Shown here piece by piece: positions 45,656 through 55,085 of a DNA stretch of 64,000 nucleotides. The notes under the pieces are model-generated. The model did no database searches, was not told the origin of the DNA, and was given only the letters and a program-made list of their open reading frames with translations. Numbering within the stretch: the first letter of the stretch is position 1; the number at the start of each line of letters is the position of its first letter. Location of the stretch: contig JAIYCR010000010.1 of assembly GCA_027487905.1 (NCBI GenBank), positions 109,459 to 173,458 of the forward strand. Reading direction: 5' to 3'. A program made the translations under genes and the position numbers. The DNA comes from Rubrivivax sp. GTDB lineage: Bacteria > Pseudomonadota > Gammaproteobacteria > Burkholderiales > Burkholderiaceae_C.

Positions 45656-48600
45656 CAACGGGGCGGCGCGCGCCGAAGGTCGAGCGTGAAGGGGAAGTCC
45701 GGGTTGCGCGGCTCGCGGCCCACCGACATCGGCCCGGGCGTGTGGCCCATGCGGAAGAAGCGCGCCAGCCGCCGCGCCTCGGCCTCGTAGGCATTGACCG
45801 GGGCGGTGGTGTAGCTCAGGCCGCCGGGATGGGCCACGTGGTACTGGCAGCCCCCGAGCGAGCGCTGCATCCAGGTGTCCACCAGATCGAAGGTGAGCGG
45901 CGCCTGCACGCCGATGGACGGGTGCAGGGCACTGGGCGGTGCCCAGGCCTTGAAACGCACGCCGGCGACGAACTCGCCCACCCGGCCGGTGCTCTGCAGC
46001 GGCACGACGCGCCCGTTGCAGGTGATGACGTGGCGATCGTCGACCAGCCCGGTGACGACGAGCTGCACGCGTTCGACCGAGGAGTCCACGTAGCGCACGG
46101 TGCCGCCGGGCGCGCCTTCCTCGCCCATCACGTGCCAGGGCTCCAGCGCCAGGCGAAGCTCCACCTCGACGCCCTTGGCCGCGAAGTCGCCCAGCTTGGG
46201 GAAGCGGAAGTTCAGGTGCGGGGCGAACCAGTCGACGTCCAGTTCATAGCCGAACGCTGCGAGTTCCTCGACCACGTCGGACAGGTCCTGCCAGACGAAA
46301 TGCGGCAGCATGAAGCGGTCATGCAGTTCGGTGCCCCAGCGCTTGAGGCGCCCGGGGCGGTAGGGCTGCTGCCAGAAGCGCGCCACCAGCGAGCGCATCA
46401 GCAGCTGCTGGGTGAGGCTCATGCGGGCATGCGGCGGCATCTCGAAGGCGCGCATCTCCAGCAGGCCCAGGCGCCCGGCCGGGCCGTCCGGCGAGTAGAG
46501 CTTGTCGATGCAGAACTCGGCCCGGTGGGTGTTGCCGGTGACGTCGATGAGCAGGTTGCGCATCAGCCGGTCGATCATCCACGGCGGGCAGGGCGCAGCG
46601 CCCGGTGCGGTCAGGCGCTGCAGCTCGGCGAAGGCCACCTCCAGCTCGTAGACGGAGTCGTTGCGCGCTTCGTCCACCCGGGGCGCCTGGCTGGTGGGGC
46701 CGACGAAAAGGCCGCTGAAGAGGTAGCTCAGCGCCGGGTGGTTGTGCCAGTAGCCCACCATGCTGGCCAGGAGGTCGGGCCGGCGCAGGAAGGGCGAGTC
46801 GGCGGGCGTGGCACCGCCCAGCACGAAGTGGTTGCCGCCACCGGTGCCGGTGTGGCGGCCGTCGACCATGAACTTCTCGCTGGCCAGGCGCACCTCGCGC
46901 GCGGCGCCGTACAGGTGGGTGGTCTGGTCGACCAGTTCCTCCCAGCTGTGCGCGGGGTGGATGTTGACCTCGATCACGCCAGGGTCGGGCGTGACCCTGA
47001 GCGCGGTCAGGCGCGGATCGCGCGGCGGCTCGTAGCCCTCCAGCACCAGCGCCAGCTTGAGTTCCACCGCCGTGGCCTCGATGGCAGCGACGAGTTCGAG
47101 GTAATCCTCCAGCGCGGCCAGCGGCGGCATGAACACATAGAGCCGGCCGTTTCGCGGCTGGGCGCACAGCGCCGAGCGCGTGATCCAGCCGGCCGACTCG
47201 AAGGGCTGGGGCCGGCGGGCCGCGGCGGCGACGCCGCCGGTGGGCAGCGAGGAGCCCGGGTCGCCGGCGGTCAGCGCAGCCGCCGATCCGCCCAGTCCCA
47301 TTCCAGCGGTGGAGGGGGCAGCCGTCGTGGCGGGGGTGGTGGGGGTGGTCGGGGTGGAGGTGGCGAACTGCAGGCGCTGGTAAGCCGGGAGCGGCGGGGT
47401 CGCGCGCCACGGATCGGCCGGGTGCAGCCACGGGTAGTCGGCCTTGGACGCCCAGGGCTGGGAGTCCAGTGGCAGCCGGTAGCCGATGGGGCTGTCCCCG
47501 GGCATCAGGTAGCAGCGCTCCGCGCGCAGGAACCACGGACCGGTCTGCCAACGGGCCGGCCCTTCGGTGGCGCGCGCCAGCGGAAAGACGTGGCCCACCA
47601 CCTGGTCGAGGCCCTGGGTGAAGACCTGGCGCACGCGTTCGCGCTCGAGCGGGTCGTCCAGCCGGGCGTCGAAGGGGTCGACATTCGTGGGCAGTCGGCG
47701 CTCGCGCCACAGGTAGTACCAGGCGTCCTCATAGGCCGGGAAGACGCAGCCCGCGTCCAGCGCCAGCCGCGCGGCCACGCCGCGCAGGAAGGCGCTTGCC
47801 TCCCGCTCGGTGACGCCGTAGTCGCGGCGCTCGTCGGCGAAGAGTTCCGGGTGGGTCCACAGCGGCTGGCCATCGCGCCGCCAGAAGAGGTTGAGCGACC
47901 AGCGCGGCAGCTGCTCGCCCGGGTACCACTTGCCCTGGCCATAGTGCTGCAGCCCGCCCTCGCCGTACTTCCAGCGCAGCCGCTCGAGCAGGTCGGCGCC
48001 CAGCTGGCGCTTGGTCGGCCCCAGCGCATCGGTGTTCCATTCGGCGCCGTCGCGGTCGTCCACGCTGACGAAGGTGGGCTCGCCGCCCTGGGTCAGGCGC
48101 ACGTCCTGCGCCCGCAAGTCCTCGTCGATCTGGTGGCCCAGCCGTTCGATGCGCTGCCACTGCGCCTCGGTGTAGGGCTGGGTCACGCGGGGGGCCTCCC
48201 AGATGCGGGTGACCGTCATCTGGTGCTCGAACTCCGTCTCGCAGGGCTCGATCAGGCCCTCCACCGGCGCGGCCGAACCGGGCTCGGGCGAGCAGGCCAG
48301 CGGGATGTGCCCCTCGCCGGCCAGCAGCCCGGAGGTCGGGTCCAGGCCCACCCAGCCCGCCCCGGGCAGATAGACCTCGCACCAGGCGTGCAGGTCGGTG
48401 AAGTCCACCTCGGTGCCGCTCGGGCCATCCAGCGAGCGCTCATCGGCCTTGAGCTGGATGAGATAGCCCGAGACGAAGCGCGCTGCCAGGCCCAGGTGGC
48501 GCAGCAGCTGCACCAGCAGCCAGCCGCTGTCGCGGCACGAGCCGCTGCCCTTGACCAGCGTCTCCTCGGGGGTCTGCACCCCCGGCTCGAGCCGGATCAG

Positions 48601-49074
48601 GTAGCCGATGTCCTTCTGCACCCGCTGGTTCAGCGCCACCAGGAAGTCGACGGTGCGCACCTTGTCGAGCGGCGTGTCGTCGATGTAGCGCTGCAAGGCC
48701 GGCGTGGCCGGCAGCGTGGCCAGGAAAGGCGCCAGTTCGTGGGCAAGCGAGGCTTCGTAGCGGAAGGGGAACTCCTCGGCGTGGGGCTCGAGGAAGAAGT
48801 CGAAGGGGTTGAGCACCGCCATCTCGGCGACCAGGTCGACCTCGATGCGGAACTCGCTCGTCTTCTCGGGAAACACCAGCCGCGCCTGGTAGTTGGACTG
48901 CGGGTCCTGCTGCCAGTTGACGAAGTGGCCCTGCGGCTCCACGCGCATCGAATAGCTGAGGATGCGGGTTCGCGAGTGCGGCGCCGGTCGCAGGCGGACC
49001 ACCTGCGGCCCGAGCGCGATGGGGCGCTCGTAGCGGTAGCGGGTCAGGTGGTGAAGGGCGACGTGGATCGACAT
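45655..49074 (-). CDS. Transglutaminase domain fused to DUF2126 ligase-like domain
   Basis: A 1139-residue cytoplasmic-type protein. Residues ~1-300 form a transglutaminase-like peptidase with Cys180 in GSGSCRDSGWLL, His229 in DLHAWCEVYL and Asp245 in VGLDPTSG. Residues ~330-1100 are DUF2126, related to the COOH-NH2 ligase / glutamine synthetase-like fold, with LTQGGEPTFVSVDD, KWYPGEQLPRWSLNLFWRRDG, MVDGRHTGTGGGNHFVLGG and GNTHRAEFCIDKLYSPDGP. A Thr/Pro/Gly-rich insertion of about 75 residues near 575-650 interrupts the domain and is unusual. Start chosen at ATG giving MSIHVALHHLTRYRYERP. Confidence 0.92.
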   Translation of the reverse strand: MSIHVALHHLTRYRYERPIALGPQVVRLRPAPHSRTRILSYSMRVEPQGHFVNWQQDPQSNYQARLVFPEKTSEFRIEVDLVAEMAVLNPFDFFLEPHAEEFPFRYEASLAHELAPFLATLPATPALQRYIDDTPLDKVRTVDFLVALNQRVQKDIGYLIRLEPGVQTPEETLVKGSGSCRDSGWLLVQLLRHLGLAARFVSGYLIQLKADERSLDGPSGTEVDFTDLHAWCEVYLPGAGWVGLDPTSGLLAGEGHIPLACSPEPGSAAPVEGLIEPCETEFEHQMTVTRIWEAPRVTQPYTEAQWQRIERLGHQIDEDLRAQDVRLTQGGEPTFVSVDDRDGAEWNTDALGPTKRQLGADLLERLRWKYGEGGLQHYGQGKWYPGEQLPRWSLNLFWRRDGQPLWTHPELFADERRDYGVTEREASAFLRGVAARLALDAGCVFPAYEDAWYYLWRERRLPTNVDPFDARLDDPLERERVRQVFTQGLDQVVGHVFPLARATEGPARWQTGPWFLRAERCYLMPGDSPIGYRLPLDSQPWASKADYPWLHPADPWRATPPLPAYQRLQFATSTPTTPTTPATTAAPSTAGMGLGGSAAALTAGDPGSSLPTGGVAAAARRPQPFESAGWITRSALCAQPRNGRLYVFMPPLAALEDYLELVAAIEATAVELKLALVLEGYEPPRDPRLTALRVTPDPGVIEVNIHPAHSWEELVDQTTHLYGAAREVRLASEKFMVDGRHTGTGGGNHFVLGGATPADSPFLRRPDLLASMVGYWHNHPALSYLFSGLFVGPTSQAPRVDEARNDSVYELEVAFAELQRLTAPGAAPCPPWMIDRLMRNLLIDVTGNTHRAEFCIDKLYSPDGPAGRLGLLEMRAFEMPPHARMSLTQQLLMRSLVARFWQQPYRPGRLKRWGTELHDRFMLPHFVWQDLSDVVEELAAFGYELDVDWFAPHLNFRFPKLGDFAAKGVEVELRLALEPWHVMGEEGAPGGTVRYVDSSVERVQLVVTGLVDDRHVITCNGRVVPLQSTGRVGEFVAGVRFKAWAPPSALHPSIGVQAPLTFDLVDTWMQRSLGGCQYHVAHPGGLSYTTAPVNAYEAEARRLARFFRMGHTPGPMSVGREPRNPDFPFTLDLRRAPPR

Positions 49075-49216
49075 GCGGGCTTTCGGACGGCGCCACCCGG
49101 GGCGGGTGGCGGTACTGCAGGGAAGCGGTGGCGGGCTCGGCGGGAACAGGCAAGGCCCGCAGGGCCGCGCGCACCGGTGGAGTGTGACCCACGGGCCTTG
49201 CGGCGGCCCGGCCTCG

Positions 49217-50272
49217 TCAGGCCTTCATCGGCACGAGGAAGTCGCGGCTGATGCCCACGCCGAGCTTGCCCACCCGCTCGAGGAACTGGGTCAGGAAGGC
49301 ATGCAGGCCGGTGGCGAGGATCTCGTCGATCTGGGCGTACTGCAGGTCGGCCCGCAGACGGCCGGCCAGCCGCAGCGTGCCCCCGGACAGGTCGTTGGCC
49401 ACCCGGCTGAGGTTGCTCTCGACCTCCTGCATGCAGCAGGCCAGCGACCGAGGCATGTCCGGCCGCAGGATCAGCAGCTCGGCCACCTTCTCAGGCCGGA
49501 TGACGTTGCGGTAGGCCTTACGATAGACCTCGAAGCCGGACACCGATCGCAGGATGGCGCTCCAGTGGTAGAAGTCGACCTCGGTGTCGCGGCCCAGCGA
49601 GGCCTGGGTGGAGTCGGCCTCGGGCAGGCCGCCCTGGGTTTGGGCCTGGCTCAGCACCGGCTCGCCGCGCCCCGCCGCACCGGCCCCGTCGCCGAAGCCG
49701 GCGTTGTACTCGCTGGCCACCGCGTGGAATTTCACGTCGAGCAGGCGCGCGGTGTTGTCCGCCCGTTCGAGGAAGCTGCCGATGCGCAGGAAGTGGAAGG
49801 CCTCGTCCTGCAGCATGGTGCCCACCGTCACGCCGCGAGACAGGTGCGAGCGGAACTTCACCCACTCGAAGAGCTGGCTTGGATCGCGCTGGAAATCGGT
49901 GCTGCGGGCGACACGCTGGAACTCGAGCCAGGTCTGGTTCTGCGTCTCCCAGACCTCGGTGGTCAGCGTGCCGCGCACCGCGCGCGCGTTCTCGCGGGCC
50001 GCGTGCAGGCAGCTGACGATGCTCGACGGATTGCGCTCGTCGCGGACCATGTAGTCCATCGCGTTGCGTGCGTTGATCTCGCCGTAGCGGGTGGCGAAGT
50101 CGCTGGACAGCTCGCTGATGCCCAGCAGCCCGCGCCAGCCGCGCTCGGCCTCCTCCTCCGACTGCGGCAGCAGCGAGGTCTGGTAGTTGACGTCGAGCAT
50201 GCGGGCGGTGTTTTCCGCACGCTCCATGTAGCGGGCCATCCAGAAGAGGTGGTCGGCGGTGCGTGACAGCAT
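49217..50272 (-). CDS. Alpha-E domain protein (DUF403)
   Basis: A 351-residue all-helical protein beginning MLSRTADHLFWMARYMERAE, the alpha-E (DUF403) signature. Further family segments are GISELSSDFATRYG, NARAVRGTLTTEVWE, FLRIGSFLERADNTARLLDVK and CCMQEVESNL. A Gly/Ala/Gln-rich insertion of about 40 residues lies near 190-230. Alpha-E proteins are found almost only beside circularly permuted ATP-grasp proteins and are thought to work with them. GAGGAG lies nine bases before the ATG. The partner gene is upstream, 36 bases away. Confidence 0.9.
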   Translation of the reverse strand: MLSRTADHLFWMARYMERAENTARMLDVNYQTSLLPQSEEEAERGWRGLLGISELSSDFATRYGEINARNAMDYMVRDERNPSSIVSCLHAARENARAVRGTLTTEVWETQNQTWLEFQRVARSTDFQRDPSQLFEWVKFRSHLSRGVTVGTMLQDEAFHFLRIGSFLERADNTARLLDVKFHAVASEYNAGFGDGAGAAGRGEPVLSQAQTQGGLPEADSTQASLGRDTEVDFYHWSAILRSVSGFEVYRKAYRNVIRPEKVAELLILRPDMPRSLACCMQEVESNLSRVANDLSGGTLRLAGRLRADLQYAQIDEILATGLHAFLTQFLERVGKLGVGISRDFLVPMKA

Positions 50273-50308
50273 GGGCGGGCTCTCCTCGGTTCGTGTGTGC
50301 GGCTCGGA

Positions 50309-51745
50309 TCAGGCTTCCAGGACCCAGGTGTCCTTGGTGCCGCCGCCCTGCGAGGAATTCACCACCAGCGAGCCCTCCTTCAGCGCCACCCGGGTCAGGC
50401 CGCCGGGCACCATCTGCACCGACTTGCCGCTGAGCACGAAGGGGCGAAGGTCGATGTGGCGCGGGGCGATGCCGCTTTCCACGAAGGTGGGGCAGGTGGA
50501 CAACGCCAGCGTGGGCTGCGCGATGTAGCCCTCAGGGCGGGCCTGCAGCACCCGGCGGAAGTCGTCGATCTCCGCGCGGGTGGCCGCCGGCCCGACCAGC
50601 ATGCCGTAGCCGCCGGCGCCATGCACCTCCTTGACCACGAGCTCGTCCAGGTGGGCCAGCACATGGTCGAGGTCGGCCTTCTCGCGGCACTGCCAGGTCG
50701 GCACGTTGTGCAGGATGGGCTTTTCGCCCAGGTAGAACTCGATCATCTTCGGCACATAGGGGTAGATCGACTTGTCGTCGGCCACGCCGGTGCCGATGGC
50801 GTTGGACAGCGTGACGTTGCCAGCCCGGTAGGCATCGAGCAGGCCGGCGCAGCCCAGCGTGCTGTCCGCGCGGAAAGCACGCGGGTCGAGGAAGTCGTCG
50901 TCCACCCGGCGGTAGATCACGTCCACCCGCTTGGGGCCCTGCGTCGTGCGCATGTAGACGAAGTTGTCGCGAACGAAGAGGTCCTGACCCTCCACCAGCT
51001 CGATGCCCATCTGCTGGGCCAGGAAGGCGTGCTCGAAGTAGGCCGAGTTGTACATGCCCGGCGTGAGCACCACCACCGTCGGATCGTTGACGCTGGAGGG
51101 CGCCACCGCCCGCAGCGTCTCCAGCAGGATGTCCGGGTAGTGGGCCACCGGCTCGACCCGATGGGCACTGAAGAGCTCGGGGAAGAGCCGCATCATCATC
51201 TTGCGGTTCTCCAGCATGTAGCTCACGCCGCTGGGCACGCGCAGGTTGTCCTCCAGCACGTAGTAGGTGCCGCTGCCGTCCGGGTTGGCTGCACGGACGA
51301 TGTCGATGCCCGCGATGTGGCTGTAGACGTCGCCGGCGACGTCCACGCCCATCATCTCGGGGCGGAACTGCGCGTTGCGCAGCACCTGCTCGGCCGGCAC
51401 GATGCCAGCCTTGAGGATCTCCTGGCCGTGGTAGACGTCGTGGATGAAGCGGTTCAGCGCCGTGACCCGCTGGCGCAGGCCGGCCTGCATCTCGCTCCAC
51501 TCGTGGGCGGGAATGATGCGCGGAATGAGGTCGAAGGGAATGAGGCGTTCGGTGCCCGAGCCGTCCTCGTCCTTGGCGCCGTAGACGGCGAAGGTGATGC
51601 CCACCCGCCGGAAGATCATCTCGGCCTCTTCGCGCCGGGCCTTCATCACGTCGCGCGGTTGCTGGGCCAGCCAGGCGTCGTAGCCGGCGTAATGGGGGCG
51701 GACGCTCCGACCCCCGGTGTGCATTTCGTCGAACACAGCCTTCAT
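50309..51745 (-). CDS. Circularly permuted ATP-grasp protein (DUF404/DUF407)
   Basis: A 478-residue stand-alone ATP-grasp protein, first gene of the cluster. Conserved stretches are RVGITFAVYGAKDEDG, FDLIPRIIPAHEW, LTPGMYNSAYFEHAFLA, DVIYRRVDDDFLDPRAF, LVVKEVHGAGGYGMLVGP and QMVPGGLTRVALKEGSLV. The acidic RRVDDDF and DEL/VVKE segments are the expected Mg-ATP site. It matches the N-terminal half of the fused gene at 43-45.7 kb in domain order but clearly differs in sequence, so the two look like ancient paralogues. GGAG precedes the ATG. Confidence 0.92.
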   Translation of the reverse strand: MKAVFDEMHTGGRSVRPHYAGYDAWLAQQPRDVMKARREEAEMIFRRVGITFAVYGAKDEDGSGTERLIPFDLIPRIIPAHEWSEMQAGLRQRVTALNRFIHDVYHGQEILKAGIVPAEQVLRNAQFRPEMMGVDVAGDVYSHIAGIDIVRAANPDGSGTYYVLEDNLRVPSGVSYMLENRKMMMRLFPELFSAHRVEPVAHYPDILLETLRAVAPSSVNDPTVVVLTPGMYNSAYFEHAFLAQQMGIELVEGQDLFVRDNFVYMRTTQGPKRVDVIYRRVDDDFLDPRAFRADSTLGCAGLLDAYRAGNVTLSNAIGTGVADDKSIYPYVPKMIEFYLGEKPILHNVPTWQCREKADLDHVLAHLDELVVKEVHGAGGYGMLVGPAATRAEIDDFRRVLQARPEGYIAQPTLALSTCPTFVESGIAPRHIDLRPFVLSGKSVQMVPGGLTRVALKEGSLVVNSSQGGGTKDTWVLEA

Positions 51746-51826
51746 TCGCGTCTCCTCTGCCGGCAGAGTAGCAAAAGCCGGGCCACGCCACGGGATTTCT
51801 TGCCTCCGCGGACCTGTCCGAACCGT

Positions 51827-54463
51827 TCAACCCGGGGGCGGGCCAAGGCCTGGCCCCGGCCCGTCGCGGCCCTGCGGGTGCTGCCAGTGCCGGTGGGTGC
51901 GGGCGCGCTCGCACACCGGCCCCGCCGCCCCGGGCCGCCAGGTCCAGGCGCCGCAGACCGGCGTCTGCACCACCTCCCCACCCTGCCGCTCCCAGCGCGC
52001 GACCACCGCGGGCGCCGGATGGCCGAAACGGCTGCGGTAGGCGGCCTGCACCAGCACCCAGCGCGCCGCCACCGCATCGACGAAGGGCGGCGTCGAAGAC
52101 GTGCGGCTGCCATGGTGGGGCGCGAACACGATGGCCGAGCGCAGCGCGTCGCCGGCGCTGGACACCAGCTGCGCTTCGGCCAGCGCCTCGACGTCGCCAG
52201 TGAGCAGCACCTGCGGCGGGCCGTTGCGCTCAGGCCAGGCGGACAGGTCGCCGTCGAAGCCGGCTGCAGTGACCTTGAGCACGCAGGAGCGGTCGTTGGC
52301 CCGCGCCCCCGCGCCCACGCCGCCGAAGGGCCGCTCGATCTCGCCCGGCCCCGGGTGCAGCAGCTCGAAACGCACGCCGTCCCAGTGCCACGACTGGCCG
52401 GCCTCGCAGGGTGCCCGGGCCACGCCCAGCTCGCCGGCCAGGTCGAGCAGCGCATGGCCGGGCTCGAGCGAACTGCGCAGCTCGCCCACGGGCAGCGAGC
52501 GCATCAGCGAGGCCGCGCCCCCCACGTGGTCGAGGTCGCGGTGGCTGAGCAGCAGCTGGTCGACGCGGCGTTCGCCGCGGGCCTGCAGCAGCGGCACCAG
52601 GATGCGTTCGCCGGCATTGCTGTCGCGGCCGCTCTGCGGTCCGGCGTCGTAGACCAGCAGCCGGCTGCGGGTGCGCACCAGCACCGAGGTGCCCTGCCCC
52701 ACGTCCAGCGCGACGAGCTCGAATCGCCCGTGCGGCGGCACCGGGACGGCCGGCCACACGAGCGGCAGCATCAACGGCAGCGCCAGCACCCGCACGGCCC
52801 CGGGCAGCGGCATCACCGCCAGCACGCCGCCCAGCAGCGCCGCCGCCTGCACCGGCCAGGGACTCGCCGCCGCGCGCCACACCGCCGCCGGCCAGGTCGC
52901 CATGGCCGAGAGCGCCCAGCCCATGGCGTCCACCGCCCAGGCGCCGGCGGTCCAGGCAGGCGGCAGCAGCACGCCCAGCATCGCCAGCGGCGTGACCACC
53001 AGCGTCACCCAGGGCACGGCTGCGAGATTGGCCAGGAAGCCGACCAGCGACACCTGGTGGAACAGCACCAGCGTCAATGGCGCCAACCCGACGCTGGCGA
53101 TCCACTGGGTGCGCACCGCGTCGCGCAGCACCGGCCCGCAGCGCCCTAGCGCTCGGCGCAGCGCGCCCGGGCCGCCCGCCGGAGCGGGTTGCGCGCCTTG
53201 CAGCGCGGCCGTCCAGTCGGGCGCCTCGAGCGCGGGGCCGCAGGCCATCAGCAGGCCCACTGCGGCAAAGGACAGCCAGAAGCCCACGTCCAGCAGCGCC
53301 CAGGGGTCGAAGAGGCTCACCGCGGCGCCGGCCAGCAGCAGCACCGACGGCCAGGGCCACAAGCGCCCGCGCAGCGACAGGAAGGTCACCACCGCGAGCA
53401 TCAGCACCGTGCGCTGCGCCGGCACGCCCCAGCCCGCGAAGACGGCATAGGCCGTGGCCGCCGCCAGGCCGCCCACGCGGGAGGCCAGGGGAGCCGGCAC
53501 CCGATGCAGCAGGCCCGGCAGCCGACGCCACAGCACGGCCACCCCCAGGCCGGCCGCCCAGGCGAACATGGTCACGTGCAGGCCGCTGATGGCCATCAGG
53601 TGGGCCACGCCGGTGTCCCGGAAGAGATCCCAGTCGCTGCGGGCGATGGCGGTCTGGTCGCCGACGACCAGCGCGGCGAGCACGCCGCCGGCCCGGCTGT
53701 GGCCGGTCTGCTCGAACACCGCGTCCCGCACCGCCTGGCGGGCGCGGGCTATGGTTCCACCTGCCGTGGCCCGGCCCGGCAGGGGGCCGGTGGCCGAGCG
53801 CACGACACCGGCCGCGCGCAGCCCCTGCGCGAAGAGGTGGCGTTCGAGGTCGAAGCCGTGCGGGTTGCGCGCTCCGTGCACCTGGCGCAGGCGAACCGCG
53901 AAGCGCCAGCGCTGGCCTGCCTGCAGCGACAGCTGCGCAGGGCTCAGCACGGCGTCTTCGTGAAAGCCGGTGAACCAGGCCATCGAGACGCTGCGCGGCA
54001 CGGAACCCGCACCGCCCGCGCCGACCCGCAGCGCCTCGCCCCGGTCTTCGGCGGCATCGACGCGGAACTCAAAGCGCAGGCCGCTCGGGCTGCGGCTGGG
54101 CAGCGAGGCGATGGTGCCGGTGAGCAGAAGGTCGCGACCCTCGAGGGCAGGGTCCAGCGCGTCTTGCAGCCGGTCGGCGATGCGCCATTGGCTGCTGCCC
54201 AAAGCGAGCAGCAGCGCCGCGACGGCGACCAGCGCCGGCCTCACCCGCGCCGATGAGCCCCGCCCGAAGCGGCAGCGGGGCTCCAGTTGGACGCAGCCCA
54301 GCAGCAGCGCGGCACCGGCCCCGCACAGCAGCAGGGCCGCCCAGCCGGGCAGCACGGGCCACAGCGACAGGGACAGGCCGGTGGCCAGCATCCAGGCGGC
54401 GGCCGGACCCGCCGGGCCGCCGGGGAAACGCAGCAGGCGGGGCAGGCGGGGCGCCAAGGGCAT
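51827..54463 (-). CDS. comEC: DNA internalization-related competence protein ComEC/Rec2
   Basis: An 878-residue inner-membrane DNA transport protein. After two or three N-terminal helices there is an OB-like DUF4131 region, then the competence domain with VVGDQTAIARSDWDLFRDTGVAHLMAISGLHVTM and many helices, and finally a metallo-beta-lactamase domain with LSHRDLDHVGGA and LTGDVEAL, HHGSRTSSTP. It should carry single-stranded DNA across the inner membrane during natural transformation. The stop is 81 bases from the ATP-grasp gene's start; the gene is divergent from ridA across 57 bases. Confidence 0.94.
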   Translation of the reverse strand: MPLAPRLPRLLRFPGGPAGPAAAWMLATGLSLSLWPVLPGWAALLLCGAGAALLLGCVQLEPRCRFGRGSSARVRPALVAVAALLLALGSSQWRIADRLQDALDPALEGRDLLLTGTIASLPSRSPSGLRFEFRVDAAEDRGEALRVGAGGAGSVPRSVSMAWFTGFHEDAVLSPAQLSLQAGQRWRFAVRLRQVHGARNPHGFDLERHLFAQGLRAAGVVRSATGPLPGRATAGGTIARARQAVRDAVFEQTGHSRAGGVLAALVVGDQTAIARSDWDLFRDTGVAHLMAISGLHVTMFAWAAGLGVAVLWRRLPGLLHRVPAPLASRVGGLAAATAYAVFAGWGVPAQRTVLMLAVVTFLSLRGRLWPWPSVLLLAGAAVSLFDPWALLDVGFWLSFAAVGLLMACGPALEAPDWTAALQGAQPAPAGGPGALRRALGRCGPVLRDAVRTQWIASVGLAPLTLVLFHQVSLVGFLANLAAVPWVTLVVTPLAMLGVLLPPAWTAGAWAVDAMGWALSAMATWPAAVWRAAASPWPVQAAALLGGVLAVMPLPGAVRVLALPLMLPLVWPAVPVPPHGRFELVALDVGQGTSVLVRTRSRLLVYDAGPQSGRDSNAGERILVPLLQARGERRVDQLLLSHRDLDHVGGAASLMRSLPVGELRSSLEPGHALLDLAGELGVARAPCEAGQSWHWDGVRFELLHPGPGEIERPFGGVGAGARANDRSCVLKVTAAGFDGDLSAWPERNGPPQVLLTGDVEALAEAQLVSSAGDALRSAIVFAPHHGSRTSSTPPFVDAVAARWVLVQAAYRSRFGHPAPAVVARWERQGGEVVQTPVCGAWTWRPGAAGPVCERARTHRHWQHPQGRDGPGPGLGPPPG

Positions 54464-54520
54464 CGGACCAGTTTAGGATTCAGGGTTTGCACGGCCCATC
54501 CCTCTGAAGAAGGCCCCGAC

Positions 54521-54988
54521 ATGACCGCCACCACCCCGACCGCCAAGCTGCTCGAGCTGGGCATCACCCTGCCCCCGGTGAGCGTTCCGGCGGCCGCCTA
54601 CGTGCCCTTCGTGAAGACCGGCCGGCTCGTGTTCCTGTCCGGCCACATCGCCAAGCGGGACGGCAAGCCCTGGGTCGGGCAGCTCGGCGTGGATGTGGAC
54701 ACCGCCACCGGTCAACAGGCCGCACGGGCCGTGGCCATCGACCTCCTGGGCACGCTGTCCGCCGCTGCCGGCAGCCTGGACCGCGTGGCCCGCCTGGTCA
54801 AGGTGCTCAGCCTGGTGAACAGCGCCCCCACCTTCACCGAACACCACCTGGTGACCAACGGCTGTTCGCAGCTGCTGGCCGAGGTCTTCGGCGAGCGCGG
54901 GGCGCATGCGCGCAGCGCCTTCGGCGTCGCGCAGATTCCCTTCGGCGCCTGCGTCGAGATCGAGCTCATCGCCGAACTGATGGACTGA
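54521..54988 (+). CDS. RidA family protein
   Basis: A 155-residue member of the RidA/YjgF/TdcF family, trimeric proteins that hydrolyse reactive enamine or imine intermediates. The segment YVPFVKTGRLVFLSGHIAKRDG is the family start. The Arg in HARSAFGVAQIPFGACVEIE takes the place of the catalytic Arg. This longer subgroup (about 150 residues) is less studied than the 128-residue RidA and its substrate is open. The gene ends in an 8-bp tandem repeat that includes the stop codon. Confidence 0.9.
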   Translation: MTATTPTAKLLELGITLPPVSVPAAAYVPFVKTGRLVFLSGHIAKRDGKPWVGQLGVDVDTATGQQAARAVAIDLLGTLSAAAGSLDRVARLVKVLSLVNSAPTFTEHHLVTNGCSQLLAEVFGERGAHARSAFGVAQIPFGACVEIELIAELMD

Positions 54989-55022
54989 CGGACTGACGGA
55001 CTGACGGACTGACGGACTGACG
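54983..55022 (+). repeat. 8-bp tandem repeat (GACTGACG x5)
   Basis: Five perfect copies of GACTGACG begin at the second-last codon of the RidA gene and run into the intergenic region. The first copy contains the TGA stop; every copy contains TGA, so slippage changes intergenic length without extending the protein. Confidence 0.97.
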
Positions 55023-55085
55023 GACCGAAGCCGCGCCTGAGCCGTCGCCGGTTCCCCCACCCCTTCCCCACCGCCGGACCCCCCC

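Noticed and set aside
47329..47363. G-quadruplex in the DUF2126 gene
   Set aside because: Only three runs of four or more Gs lie within a loop distance that would allow a stable four-run quadruplex.
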